Assembly (NCBI GenBank): GCA_930367205.1
Contig: OV884011.1
Location: 117,797,866-117,861,865 of the forward strand
DNA: 64,000 nucleotides
From: Acanthosoma haemorrhoidale
Lineage: Eukaryota; Arthropoda; Insecta; Hemiptera; Acanthosomatidae
Direction: 5' to 3'
The position numbers and the translations under genes are program-made. The notes beneath the pieces are model-generated. The model worked only from the letters and a program-made list of their open reading frames with translations, had not been told where the DNA came from and did no database searches. This document shows, piece by piece, positions 38,701-49,179 of the stretch (position 1 is its first letter; the number at the start of each line of letters is the position of its first letter).

Positions 38701-41700
38701 ATTCAGAAACTAAGTACTAAACCAACTTATTTTAAATGAAAACTTAGTTTTACATGTTAACCTAATAAACTTAAAATAAAGTAAAATGTAAACATACCAA
38801 TGGTGTAAGATGTCATTGACCAGGTAAATAATATGCAATTTATGGCTGAATGTCTTATCTGGTTCAAGTACTCTGAAATAAAATAAAATCTGTGTAAATT
38901 TTGGATATACCAATAGGCAATAATATAATGAGTGCTTGATAATTTTTTTTAATAATGACATAACTTTAAAATATTTAGTAAAAAAGATAGATACAAAATA
39001 AAAAATGTTAGCTATAGTGTTTACAGTGAATACAGGAATGTAATCCACGTGTATTAATTAAAATAAAGAATGCAAAAAACATAGTTAAGCATGCAGTATT
39101 TCACAATTAAAGAGTTTTTTTGACCTTGCTAATTATTCCCTCTTGTCTAAGTAAATAAGTTTTTGCTTTGGTGCAAATATGGAAGAGTATGAAGGATGTG
39201 CAGGATAAGGAAGATTTTGTACAGAAAGGTACCATAAAAAATTACATTGCTCCGATGGCAGCGCCATCATTTAATGATGATAATAATGTTTTGAACTAGT
39301 ACAGAGTTGCTATAAATTTATCAATATATTGCCTATTTAGCACTGGACTTAATGCAATCAAATTGATTCAAAATAAACGTCTTGAACCCAATATTATTAT
39401 TAGGGCTGGGATTTATATATAATAAAAAAAGTAAAATATATACATATATCTGTATTTATTTTTACAGAAAGATGTAAAAACATAAATGTAATTACGGAAA
39501 GTCTACAGCCCAAAATTTTGTAAAAACAACAAATATTTTCAAATCTTAGGATACAAAAAATGTTCAAAAGAAACACGATTTGAATCAACTCATGTAAAGA
39601 AAGAAAGAAAACCAGAATAAAAGCTGCAGTTCAATTATTATTATTATATACTTAAAGTATAGTTTCATATACATACATTTCCAAATTTTGAATAAAAACC
39701 TGCACCGATCACGCCTTAAGTTAAATTTATAAGCGTTGAATCAACCTAAGTTATTGAAACATATTTAAAAACTAGGATTTATAATCTAATTACTTATTTA
39801 TACAGTTAAAATTATTGTTATTTTAAATAAAATTAAAGTAAATATATTTATTCCATGAACATCTAAGAGGGAAGACCCTCATAATTATTTCTCAGACACT
39901 GATTGTTAGCTAGTATGAACTTAGATGCTCAATACATATTTGTTTACAAAGAACTATCAATGATAACGGGCATAAAAAATAATTCAGATTCAATCACTAA
40001 GTTTGCACATAATCTTGACAGTGAGGCAGGCAGTTCAAGTCATAAAACCAGCGAAATGTAAAAAATAGAACCAAAGCGAATTGATGGAAGATGCAGGCAG
40101 TATACACTTGGTTTTTTGCAAAAATGGTCTTCTGGGCAGCCCATGTTAAGGACCCATTTTGTGAAAACGCATTGGAAGTAAAAATGAAGTCTGGTGGTGA
40201 CCCAACATGTATCACAAGTTCTGGTTGGTTAACAAATTTTATATTAAGACATGGGATTCGGCAAATTGAGATTCATGGTGAAAAATTAAATGCTGAAACT
40301 CCAGAAGCAGTTTCTTTTTCCAAGAACTTGAAGAAATATCTAGACATAAGAGAATGAATATGACATGGATTTTGTATATGAAACAGCCCTCTATTGAAAA
40401 GTGTTCTATTACTAATGATAGGTAAATCCAAAAACCCACAAGGTTTCAAAAATGTGTAAAAAAGTGTCATTAATATACACGAGCCAAAAAAACATGTGGA
40501 TGAATAGCGATTCATTCTTACAATGGTTTGAATACAAGTTCCTGAAGTGAAAAAGTTTTACCACTAGAAAGAAGGCAGGTGCTACACCTTTTTGACAATG
40601 CTTCGTCACATCCATCAACTGAATATTTGAATATGGTGTGATATGTTTGAGGTAAAGTTTTCACCCTTAATATAACTTCTCATTCCCTCCTAATATAACT
40701 ATGGATCAGAACATCATTGAAACATTAAAAAACTTTACCGAAAACAGTTCATGCGTCGTCTGCTTTTAGGTGATAAAAATGACAAAGAAACAATTTTTTC
40801 CTCATACAAAAAATTGAATTTAAAAGACTGCGATTACATGTTGGTTGAAACATGTAATGGAGTAAAAAACTGCACCTTGCATAAGTCGTGGAATTAACTA
40901 CTGAAACCAAAATCTGCGAGCCTGATAATGAAGTGTCAGCTGAAATGTTGACCGCATTGAGCAAAGTTTGTGTTTTCATGGGTTGTTAAGAAATGAACAT
41001 GAATGAGTGAATACGTGTGGACAGTGATGATCCAGGCTATCAGTTTCTGATGGATGATGAAATTGTTCATGAATTATTATAACATGATGATCTCACAGAG
41101 GATGATGATACAAATGACGAAACAGGTGATGATGACTCGGGACCATTTCATGCTGTGGCCTTTCAAGCATTGGATTTAGCATTCCGGTGGTTCCAATAAC
41201 ACAAAGAATCAGACCACACCCAGTTATTGGAACTGAAAAGAATTATAGATCAAGCTGCCATGACGAGGAAATCAATAATGAACCAGACAACTATTAAAAA
41301 ATTCTTCATGCTATAGCATTAATCTTGATCAATCTTTGCATATATAAGGTTAAACAATTTGTATTTTATGAGATTCTTTTTTCTGTATTATAGTTATATA
41401 ATTAAACAAAGATGGGTTTTGTACAAAGGTGTGGTAATTTAAGATCTTCTTTTTACTAACTTTTTATTTTATTTTTTCCTTTTTTTAGTAAATTTCGATT
41501 ATCTGAACCAACCGTGATGGTAGTTCGGATAATTCACATTCTACTCTGTATGTTATTTCAGCCTGATTTTTTCCCAAACACGTCTTTCATTTATCTTCAA
41601 TTAAACTCCAACTTATCCACACGAAAAACAGTTTTTTAATGGCACAGTTGATAGCAGCAATGCTATTAATCAATGACTTGTACTCTGATTTTGTTATTGT

Positions 41701-44700
41701 GTGGGCTAAGAAAATGGCATTTGTCGAAATGTACACCAGGCGATTTTCCTTATGGTAGGTTAATCCATCAATGATAAGGCTTTGTTTTACTGCTGCACCG
41801 GAATAAAAATCAACCAAAAGTCGTTTAGTGAATCAAAGCTCTGCAGTAGTGTTCAGCTACCTCTAACCATATGCCCCATCTTGTAACTACTGGTTGATGT
41901 GGCAAAAGGTCAGGATAGTGTTCCTTCAAATTCCCCTTGTTTTATGATAAAAATAAAACAATCAGGCTTTCCTTTGGGGTTAATGGGTATAACTAAACAC
42001 AGCACAATTCTGTATTAAAAGTTGACATTGTGCAATCACTTAAAGATGCAATTAAGAAAATTTCTTGAAAACTTGACCTTCTTTCTTAGGTTTCTTAATA
42101 AAATTATTAGCATGAAGTTAAGTGAATAAGGGGTCTATAAATGTAGAAAAGCAAACAATTCTGTCTAGTTATCCAAGGAAACTGAGAATCCAAAACTGTT
42201 CCAAGAATCTGATACATATTTTATTATTTCTTCAAAACTGTTTCTTTCAAAGTACACAATTCTAAGCCTCATTATCCAAATAAATAAGACCACTTGTTCC
42301 AAGAATCCAACACACCGATTATCATTATCCCAAATTCTTATCTTTCAATTGAAAGCAAAGAATTAATTTTTATTTGAACAAATTCCCAAATAAATTCATA
42401 TGAATATGTAAGAAATATTTTTAAATAAGCGATTTCACTGAAATATGTAATTATAAAACTCATAAATTAATACTTCTAATAATTACTTGTGAAGGAGATA
42501 TCTGGCCAGCAGATCATTAACTGACTTAGAAGTAGCCCTTTGCAATATCCAAGCCTTTCCATTAGAAATAGAATCCTTTGTACAGGTGTCCGTGATCGGC
42601 TGCAGAACGTTGTCTAGATCAGTTAGGTTGATCCCAAGTTCGTCAGCTTCCCGCAGAAGTTTATCACTCTCAGCCTTTCTAATCGCATCTTCGACCTAAA
42701 TTCAAGATACTTTTTACAAAACAAAAATATAAAATACAACTAACAATGAAAAATATAACTTCAATTTTCCAAATTACACTAAACTAGCTAGCAATTATCT
42801 GAAATAAAAGCAAGTAAAAATTCAAAATTCAGCCCATAATTCTCTTGCTTTTGACTTGAATGTCCACTTAATAACTGCTTGTATACATGGCTTATGTATA
42901 ACTGCAACTGACTTAGATGCATTCCAAACATCAATAAATTCTATCTTGTATACACATACATCTGTTGTTTTCAGCATCCGAAACTCGAGTGACTCCTTAC
43001 CCCCACTACAGATTCCACCTGGCAGTAGATTAGAGAGCTGGTCAATAAGACCACCAGTAACTGGCCAATTACCCAGAATAGCAAGTGCTTTCTCAATACT
43101 TGGGAAAGTAAGATCCTGCAGAAGGCTCACTTGAGAACAAAAGTTATGTACTCTTCATAAAGATCCTAATATGGTAGTATATCTTAATACAAATTAAGAT
43201 TGCTTGGCCATATAGAATGGATGGAAGCCAGGTGGTATGATTGTTTTTTTTATTTTTTTTATGTAGCTTGGCTCAGTTAATTTATCAATATTTTTTAATT
43301 TCTGATCCAACTGATCTGATTTTATCAATGATTGTATTCATATTAATTTAAAATAAATTATTTATAGGTAAAGTAAATGTTGAGCATGTCACATTTGACC
43401 CTTGGGTCAAGTAGATTATGTTTAAAGCAAGCCCATTTAATTGTTGTGAAATCTCAGCCTTATAAAGAATAATGTTACAATATTGTGGTGATATTAAAGG
43501 TTTGTAATAAGATAGATAATTAATTATTAAATATATAAACTTTCATTCCAGTATTTCACATAATATCGGAAAGATTTCAATTTACATATATGTGTATAGA
43601 AGACAGAATCATGTTTGGAACACATCTATAGTAGCGGACACTAAATCATGAGGATGGACTTTTTTATTGTGTTGTCGCACTTAGTCCCCAACAATCGACG
43701 GCAGATCACTTTAGCCTTTAAACTGTACTACCAGTAGGTGGCAACATTGACCTTTCTTTGTAGCTGAATTCCTCCGTTAGGCCCGATCACATTCCATGTT
43801 AAGTTTTAATTAAGAATATGTATGCATTAAAAAATTGGTTTGAGCAATCTTTATTTTATTACGACCAACGTGAAAGTCAGGTAAAGGATTCCAAAGTTTT
43901 CGTCAGTGGATGGAAAGATAGGTTAGGTTATGGAGCGAGAGTTGGCAACGCCACAATTTCTCAGACCCACCTACCTAACTAGGTGCCCGCTGATATGCTA
44001 TAAGTTATTTCCCAGTTCAATATTGGATATGTATACCAGCAGTTATTAAATGGACATTAGTACTGTCAGTCAAGAGGGTTACAATATTAAAGACCTGAAG
44101 TCATGCAAACAGCTGTCCAATGAGCCACGTGTTATATATGTGAAACAACGCATCAAAGAAAACATTGTTGTAACTATATATAATTCTTTTATTTACATAT
44201 ACATCTACAATAGTCTATTTTTCAAGAACCAGTCTCAGATCTGAAGTTTCAAAATTTTAAATAAATACATTTTTGTCAAACCGATATTTTTTCTTAATAA
44301 TTTATTACAATTCCTCATATGAGCTCAAATAAATATAATTGTAAATAGATTAACATAACCTATATTTATTTATTTCATAATCTAACCACATTAAAACATA
44401 AAAATAATATAAAATTAGCATTAAAAAATAAATTATAAGAAGCAATTATCATGGTTTCTAAAAGTGACCTGAGCCTCTTGTTGCTGAATAAGCACAAGGT
44501 GCTGAGCATTTAGGTTCAGCTGGGATTGATGCGTCTGTTCTTGGAGTGCACTTTGTTCCCTTGCAATGGATTCCAATGTTGGCTGCAATGGAGCGGCTTG
44601 CACTAACCACTGAGACAGGAGATTAACTGCGGCAGCACCTACAAATACAGGAAATGTTTATCCACTCTAAATACCATTCACTGATGCAGGAACACGGAAA

Positions 44701-46628
44701 CTAAATTGTTAGTAATAAAAGTATTGATTGTATGTAAATACTCAGATAATAAATATTATGTCTCTAAAAAAAAAAAAGGTACAAAAAGATAATTAAATAA
44801 TATTCATTGCTTAACAAATGGCTACAGCAGGCAGGAAGGACTGCCTATCTACGCTCAAGGTTCTATCAACCTTTTTTAACCAGACTAGTAATGCTGAATT
44901 TGTTTAAAGGATCCACCACAAAATATTTCCTTGGATACTTTTTGTGTTCACCTAACACCACTGTAATTATTTAATTTCCTCCAGTTTAAAATCCCATCAC
45001 CTCCTGTAACAATTTCCTGTAGAGATATCTTCCATCCGATCTACCTACAATGTAAATACTTCCTTGGTGCTATGTGTGGTTGTCTCAAGTATACATAGAT
45101 ATATATCCCCTTACCTTAAAGTACGACCATCTTAGAGTACAGTTTGAATAAATATAATTAATTATCCTAACATTAATAGAATGTAACAATACAAAAGTAA
45201 TGGGAGGCCAATTCAGGTACCAAGTGGAACTGCCTCACGTGGACTACTCTGTTATATCCCCTAAAAGGCACATATCTTTGAAGAAAAACCAAATAACTTA
45301 ATCTGTTCAATATTAAATTAATGATTTAACAATATGCCCCCTTTTCCTCTCTCTATAGTGTTCAACACAAGGAAGAGGACTGGTACCATCAGCTCAAAAA
45401 AAAAAAAAAAAAATCATTTTAAGATACTTTTGAAATCATGAACTGAACACAAGTAGCAGTTTATGAAAATAACTCTTAAAATGTAAATAATGTCATAGAA
45501 GATATATATAAAATTTTCTCGCCATCATGCTGAGTTAAAAACCAAAAGGTTTAACAGCCTATTTATTTTCATTCATGCAAACGGAAATACTATTCAATGT
45601 ATCAAAAGCCAAGTGTTTACCTGACTTTAAAACAACTTCTACTTTGTGCTCATAATATTTCAATTTTTGTACTAACCCTTGAAAATCACTCCTCTGTCTG
45701 ATTTATAGATCTGTCCCTGATTCTCTGAAACTCGGTACTGACTTATTATGGTCACATTTCACAGAAGGAAGAGATAGTTCTCTCTGTTACAAATACATGC
45801 ATATGATTCAAGCTGAATGTTTACTTAGGTTCAGTCAAAATCAGACAACAGGTGGATTGGGCTGATTGATAGGGAAATTTTCCTTTATTCATGGTGCACT
45901 ACTTATCACCTTTAACTAGCAAATTTTGCTGTAACCATTTACAATTTTTATTATGTATTTAGCAATTTACAAAGTTTCCCAAGAGCCTAGCCCCCCCCCA
46001 CCCGAACAGCAAACTCTTATTTCACATTCATATAAATGGGAAATCAATTAGTTCACAGCATTTGATACAAAAACAAGAACAAAAATTAGCACAATTATCT
46101 ATAAATAAATTTAGAAGTTACCTTGATTAGTAACATTATTAATGACATTATTTTGTGACGCTATTCCTTGCACTGCATTTATCAGCAAAGCACTAATTGC
46201 CGACGCATTAGTATTATTCGGATTCATAACTGGATTACAATTCATTGTAGTATTTCCAACATCTCTATTTTCTTTCACCTTCAATACTAAATAGAAAGAA
46301 AATTTGGTATTTAAAAACAATGACACATTTTAAATTAATAAATCCAAGCACATTCAATACACACTTGCTTGCTCAGTTGTTACTTTATATTGGTAATAGT
46401 TGAAATATTCTCCTCCAAAAAGAAAACCAAATTTAGGATTCCCTTTCTGTTTGTTTTTTGTCATCTGCTCAAACTCCGGACCATTACGAGCAACAAACTG
46501 AGCCAGTTTATCAATAATATTTCTCAGTTCTATATCTTTAACAAAAGACAAAGTTAAAACATAGTTCACTGACATAACCTTAATGCTCATATAGCAAACA
46601 AACCTTGTGGAGCTGCAGGAAGTTCCAT
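23725..46628 (-). CDS. CHERP: CHERP homolog, 18 coding exons
   Basis: Exons in order: 46628-46604, 46535-46365, 46286-46122, 44638-44469, 42695-42487, 38872-38798, 38367-38256, 37295-37080, 35955-35796, 35274-35083, 34769-34633, 32975-32842, 32704-32632, 32047-31947, 30973-30869, 27572-27468, 25712-25559, 23853-23725. All junctions are GT-AG with matching phases; total 2433 nt, 810 codons plus stop (human ~916). Domains: SURP, residues ~9-62 ([32 protein letters not shown]); RNA polymerase II CTD-interacting domain, ~178-325 ([33 protein letters not shown]); Gln/Pro-rich middle, ~382-530; conserved [29 protein letters not shown] and GLYEYFRAK blocks, ~525-610; Arg/Ser-rich stretch, ~625-690; G-patch, ~735-768 ([17 protein letters not shown]); terminal YENFRKSK...[13 protein letters not shown] is a nuclear U2 snRNP-associated factor affecting alternative splicing and, indirectly, calcium release. 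The Pro-rich region is shorter than in human; no break seen. Confidence 0.96.
24525..24660 (-). repeat. LINE 3' coding tail (CHERP intron 17)
   Basis: Minus strand reads [15 protein letters not shown], then after one frame change [16 protein letters not shown]. This is the familiar end of ORFs in endonuclease-RT LINEs (KRLxWxGHVxRM ... GRPxKRWxDDV). It is in the same orientation as CHERP. Confidence 0.6.
26159..26690 (+). pseudogene. hAT-like transposase remnant, copy 1 (CHERP intron 16)
   Basis: Reads [20 protein letters not shown], then [36 protein letters not shown] and later [20 protein letters not shown], with stops and frame shifts. The layout follows the BED-finger/CGGBP-like hAT-derived transposase group. 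It shares long nucleotide words with the inverted copy at 41.6-42.0 kb but lacks the piece that encodes VTRWGIWL there. Confidence 0.55.
28270..29569 (+). mobile_element. Complete but dead Tc1-like transposon (CHERP intron 15)
   Basis: Exactly 1300 bp between TA dinucleotides (28268-28269 and 29570-29571). The left end is CACTGCCCCACAGAAAAA and the reverse complement of the right end is CACTGCTCCACAAAAAAC, a terminal repeat with few changes. It encodes a Tc1-family transposase remnant in the plus direction, antisense to CHERP. Confidence 0.85.
28579..29274 (+). pseudogene. Tc1-like transposase, inactive
   Basis: After a damaged N-terminal helix-turn-helix part (ATG at 28579, [17 protein letters not shown]), a 186-codon open frame from 28714 carries [26 protein letters not shown] (first catalytic Asp), [14 protein letters not shown], and [16 protein letters not shown] (third acidic residue region). 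The usual QDNARPH block is replaced by [10 protein letters not shown], so the second catalytic Asp is missing. The N- and C-terminal parts are in different frames. Confidence 0.85.
32205..32577. repeat. Long inverted repeat (foldback) in CHERP intron 13
   Basis: The left arm, 32205-32341, and the right arm, 32440-32577, are inverted copies over about 135 bp with roughly nine in ten bases matching; shared words include GGAAGAGTTCAGTGAATTG, AGTGGAATTAATGGTTTCC and GAGGGTATTTGCTAAGCT. The loop is about 98 bp. The right arm ends 55 bp from the 5' splice site of exon 13 (32632). No coding capacity. Confidence 0.85.
36240..36640. other. GC-richer patch in CHERP intron 8
   Basis: This segment stands out in composition from the flanking intron and probably is an old repeat, but I recognise no motif on either strand. 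Confidence 0.25.
37383..37880 (+). pseudogene. LINE reverse transcriptase fragment (CHERP intron 7)
   Basis: Plus strand reads [12 protein letters not shown], then [20 protein letters not shown], then [18 protein letters not shown] with [12 protein letters not shown], matching the pre-palm and RT1-RT2 motifs of endonuclease-RT LINEs (the type often labelled craniofacial development protein 2-like). Several stops and shifts; antisense to CHERP. Confidence 0.75.
40085..41548 (+). pseudogene. Tigger/jerky-like transposase remnant (CHERP intron 5)
   Basis: Reads [39 protein letters not shown] and [10 protein letters not shown] (end of the CENP-B-type DNA-binding region), then decayed pieces of the DDE domain including [12 protein letters not shown] and [17 protein letters not shown], and finally [16 protein letters not shown] and [13 protein letters not shown]...[17 protein letters not shown], the usual acidic and leucine-rich tail. 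The 3' end is a Tigger-style terminal repeat (reverse complement CAGAGTAGAATGTGAATTAT) ending at 41548 beside a TA. I could not find the matching 5' end. Confidence 0.8.
41580..41960 (-). pseudogene. hAT-like transposase remnant, copy 2 (CHERP intron 5)
   Basis: Minus strand reads [20 protein letters not shown] and continues [15 protein letters not shown] before a stop; a second frame gives a long open run ending near 41587. It is the same family as 26.2-26.7 kb: TTTGAAGGAACACTATCCTG here against TTTGAAGGAACATTATCCTG there. It lies next to the Tigger terminus but in opposite orientation. Confidence 0.55.
42822..43115 (-). CDS. Unexplained exon-like frame in CHERP intron 4
   Basis: A frame of 97 codons plus stop opens directly after CTGCAG (possible 3' splice site, with a fair pyrimidine tract upstream) in the phase left by CHERP exon 4. 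It begins [19 protein letters not shown], contains [13 protein letters not shown] and ends [10 protein letters not shown] do not recognise it. It has no counterpart at this place in vertebrate CHERP, and CHERP exons 4 and 5 join in frame without it. The opposite strand is also open for 92 codons. It could be an alternative terminal exon, a captured gene piece or chance. Confidence 0.3.
   Translation of the reverse strand, partial: DLTFPSIEKALAILGNWPVTGGLIDQLSNLLPGGICSGGKESLEFRMLKTTDVCVYKIEFIDVWNASKSVAVIHKPCIQAVIKWTFKSKARELWAEF
43186..43236 (+). repeat. Short LINE coding-tail fragment
   Basis: Reads [15 protein letters not shown], the RLRWLGHVERM-type motif at the end of endonuclease-RT LINE ORFs. 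Nothing else of the element remains nearby. Confidence 0.4.
43626..44002 (+). mobile_element. TIR element, copy 2 (CHERP intron 4)
   Basis: Left end CTATAGTAGCGGACAC and reverse complement of right end TATAGCATATCAGCGGGCAC resemble the ends of the element at 7825-8728, and inner words are shared (TCCCCAACAATC, CAGTAGGTG, TTGGCAACGCCACAATTTCTCA against TTGGGCAACACCGTAATTTCTCA). At 377 bp it is an internally deleted form. Confidence 0.6.
43731..43744 (+). promoter_or_regulatory. CTCF-like motif inside the TIR element
   Basis: CCAGTAGGTGGCAA fits the core of the CTCF consensus (CCASYAGRKGGCRS) at 13 of 14 positions. The same place in copy 1 (near 7929) is degraded (tCAGTAGGTGACAA). Binding is not shown by sequence. 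Confidence 0.3.
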
Positions 46629-47126
46629 GGTATAAAAACAGATTATACCTATTTATCATTAAGAAATTCCTTAAAAAAAGCTATTCCTTGACAAAACCGC
46701 ACATAAACACATTGCGATCACAATAATCACTGGCAATGCACAAACAAAGTTGATGTTAGCCGGCTTATCATCTGAAAAACGTTTTCACGACAATAACATT
46801 TTTTGCTGAAAAACATTTTTGACCATTGTTGAAAAGTTAATTTTTATAACTGTTTATTATATTTTTCAGAGTTACTAATTTCAAAATTAAGAGATTATGT
46901 ATCAATATTATCCATTATTTCAGCAAACAGTATTTAAAAGAACTCAAATTTCTCTAGCAGTGGACAGCTACAAAAGGAACAAAGAAGTTTTCAAGTCAAA
47001 TTTGTAATGAAAAAGATTTGTTTTATTAAATTCCCACATTTTTTAGCTAAGCGGTGGGATAACCCATCAGGAGCAAACCACTTCTATTTATGACATGAAA
47101 TAAATTTACTTCTATAATTATTTGCC
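46629..47126. other. Upstream flank of CHERP
   Basis: Likely holds the 5' UTR and promoter of CHERP (minus strand). I see no TATA box at a useful distance; a small GC-richer patch is at 46695-46790. No other gene is visible. Confidence 0.4.
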
Positions 47127-47205
47127 AAAGATAGCTCATTTGTGGATTACCCAACTGGATATTAGGGAAGTCCCGATTTCGAGCCCCGGCCTTGTCAAAA
47201 TTATT
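47127..47205 (+). repeat. tRNA-derived SINE-like block
   Basis: TAGCTCATTTGTGGATTAC resembles a pol III A box and GATTTCGAGCCCCGG a B box about 40 bp later. Acceptor and T stems do not pair well, so a working tRNA gene is unlikely. Confidence 0.35.
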
Positions 47206-47292
47206 TTTATTTAGCTAAAAATTGTCCAAATAGTGGGGTAAATACCACATCTACTTTCGTTGCCTCCTTGTGCCTATCAGCATGGAGGAGTC

Positions 47293-48440
47293 TCAGTTTA
47301 CAAAATCTAAGTCATCTCGGTCTCGTTTCATCAGCGCATTCATCTCTTCCATCGTCTTTCCCTTCTTCTCACAAAGCCTGTACATAGGATCGTTTATACC
47401 ATCCTCGAGGTCATTTTCTCGCAAATCTCCATGCACTTCTGTTCTGCACCTTGTAAATGAAGGCCAAACCTTCGCAGTTATCTCTTCGCTAAAGTATTGA
47501 AAGTGCGACTGTTTGCAGTTCTTTCCTTTTTGTCTCATTTCGGTGCCTGTCCCATCTCCTTTTTTCAGCTACCCTTCTCAGAAATTTGATTTCTTTAGTC
47601 GGGATTCAAACCGAGAGCAAGGGCGTAGTGGTAATCAGAAATAGTCGGGTTCGAAAGCTGTCACTCTCGATCTCTTCGTCTTCTTTCTTTAGTACTTTTT
47701 AGTGTTGGTAAAGGATTTTGGCCTTACGATGCCAGTCTTCTTGGTCTCTGTCATTTTCGATAATATTCCTTCTAGTCTGTATTTTGGTCATTAGGGCTAC
47801 CGTGAGTTACCCAGCTCTCAGTGCCATACAAAGGTGGTCTGAAAAGTTTCCGACCTCAACATGAAGATGATAATAAAATAAATAAAAGCTTTGTTAGGTC
47901 GGAAACTTTTCAGACCACCCGTATAAGAGTGTAGGAAGATAGACTACATTCATAAAAATACGCGGAGCTTCAATTGTCTGCTGAAAATCCCCCCCCCCCA
48001 CAATATTGTTTCCGATTTGTTAGCCGATCTGATTCACTGTTTTATTCTGTTTGATATTTCCTGATCAACTTGCACATTTCTGCTTATTATCGTGCCAAGG
48101 TAGGCACGATCTAATTCCTCACATTTACATAATTCATGAATCTTCCCTGGATCTCTTTATATTTGTTGGATCCTGCTCTTTTCTGTATTTACCATCATAA
48201 CTTTATGTAGAAGTTCCTCATTCCCTTTCACAATTGATTGTTGACACCAATGCTGAGTATCTGCTATCAGGCTAAAGTCATCAGTATATGACGTTCCAGT
48301 TTTTTATCTTCCACCTGCTCATTCCATTTTTCTTTTAGAATTGTTGTGTGTTTCGTACATAAATGTAACAAAGTGTAGAGGAAGGTGACGAAGCTCCTAC
48401 CGCCTCACTCTTCACTCTTTGTGGCAAAGACCAGAACGGA
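47293..48440 (-). pseudogene. LINE RT remnant, endonuclease-RT type
   Basis: Minus strand reads TGTSYTDDFSLIADT (Y-x-DD catalytic block) near 48290, HKVMMVNTEKSRI, then CEELDRAYLGTIIS and VDQEISNRIKQ, and, across an inserted MITE, LYGTESWVTHGS near 47800. An 82-codon open frame at 47293-47538 (ITAKVWPSFTRCRTEVHG) may be the C-terminal part. Many stops and shifts. Confidence 0.7.
47829..47921. mobile_element. Mariner-type MITE nested in the LINE
   Basis: A 93-bp unit with perfect 24-bp inverted repeats (GGTGGTCTGAAAAGTTTCCG plus ACCT, at 47833-47856 and 47896-47919) around a 39-bp AT-rich core. TA dinucleotides at 47827-47828 and 47922-47923 fit the mariner target site. It interrupts the LINE frame just before the YGTESW block, so it is younger than the LINE insertion. 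Confidence 0.8.
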
Positions 48441-49179
48441 AGTAAGAAGGCCACAGACCTTCAGGATTCGAGTGAGGATGCTATCCAGTGCCAGGAACCC
48501 ATGACATATTTATCTATTTAGAATAGATCACGATGCCACCGCCTCTTAAGGTAACGAGGATTGTATGGATGAGTGTTGCTATATAAGTAGGAGTTTACTA
48601 TATCATTTGCATGTGCGGGTATGTTTTCATGGATTTGGTAAATCTTGAGGCTTTAAGACATATCTAGGCTATAAACTCGTTATCAATTATCAGCTGTTCT
48701 GAAATAATGTTACCATTGTTCAGACATGTTGTAAGCATATGCACTACAGCATCCAACAGTTAAAAGAAGGCAACCTTCTCATGTAATTATCTATCGATTT
48801 TGTATGTTTCTATTTAATATATAATCCGTTCAATAAAGCCTTAATCATAAGATATGCATTCTTTGTTATGTCACTTTATTGAACAGATTATTAATTAAAA
48901 TTAAGGATCGATTTATTTGGGCACAGAGGGATTAAACCTCAATTGAATCGATCAATTTTATAATCAATCAATTGAATAGTTAAGAAGGAACCTTTTAGGG
49001 GTAGAATCATAAGCTAAAGACGATCCAAAATTCATGACATTAGTCGATGTAATACGATAAGATCAAGGTAGTAGCTAATTTTATCTCTTTTTAAGTTGAC
49101 GATATAATTTGATTGCCTAACTTATTTATGCATGCTTTCTGTGTCTTAAAAAGTGTTTATGTTAAACTCATAAACGAAA
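48441..49179. other. Intergenic, nothing recognised
   Basis: AT-rich with no open frame of note and no repeat I can name. Confidence 0.4.

Noticed and set aside
45985..46002. C-run as a functional element
   Set aside because: Isolated homopolymer in an intron like others at about 28079, 47986 and 51195; no flanking structure.
47590..47660. tRNA gene from GATTCAAACC / GGTTCGAA words
   Set aside because: Both strands show B-box-like words but no cloverleaf; probably SINE debris inside the LINE region.
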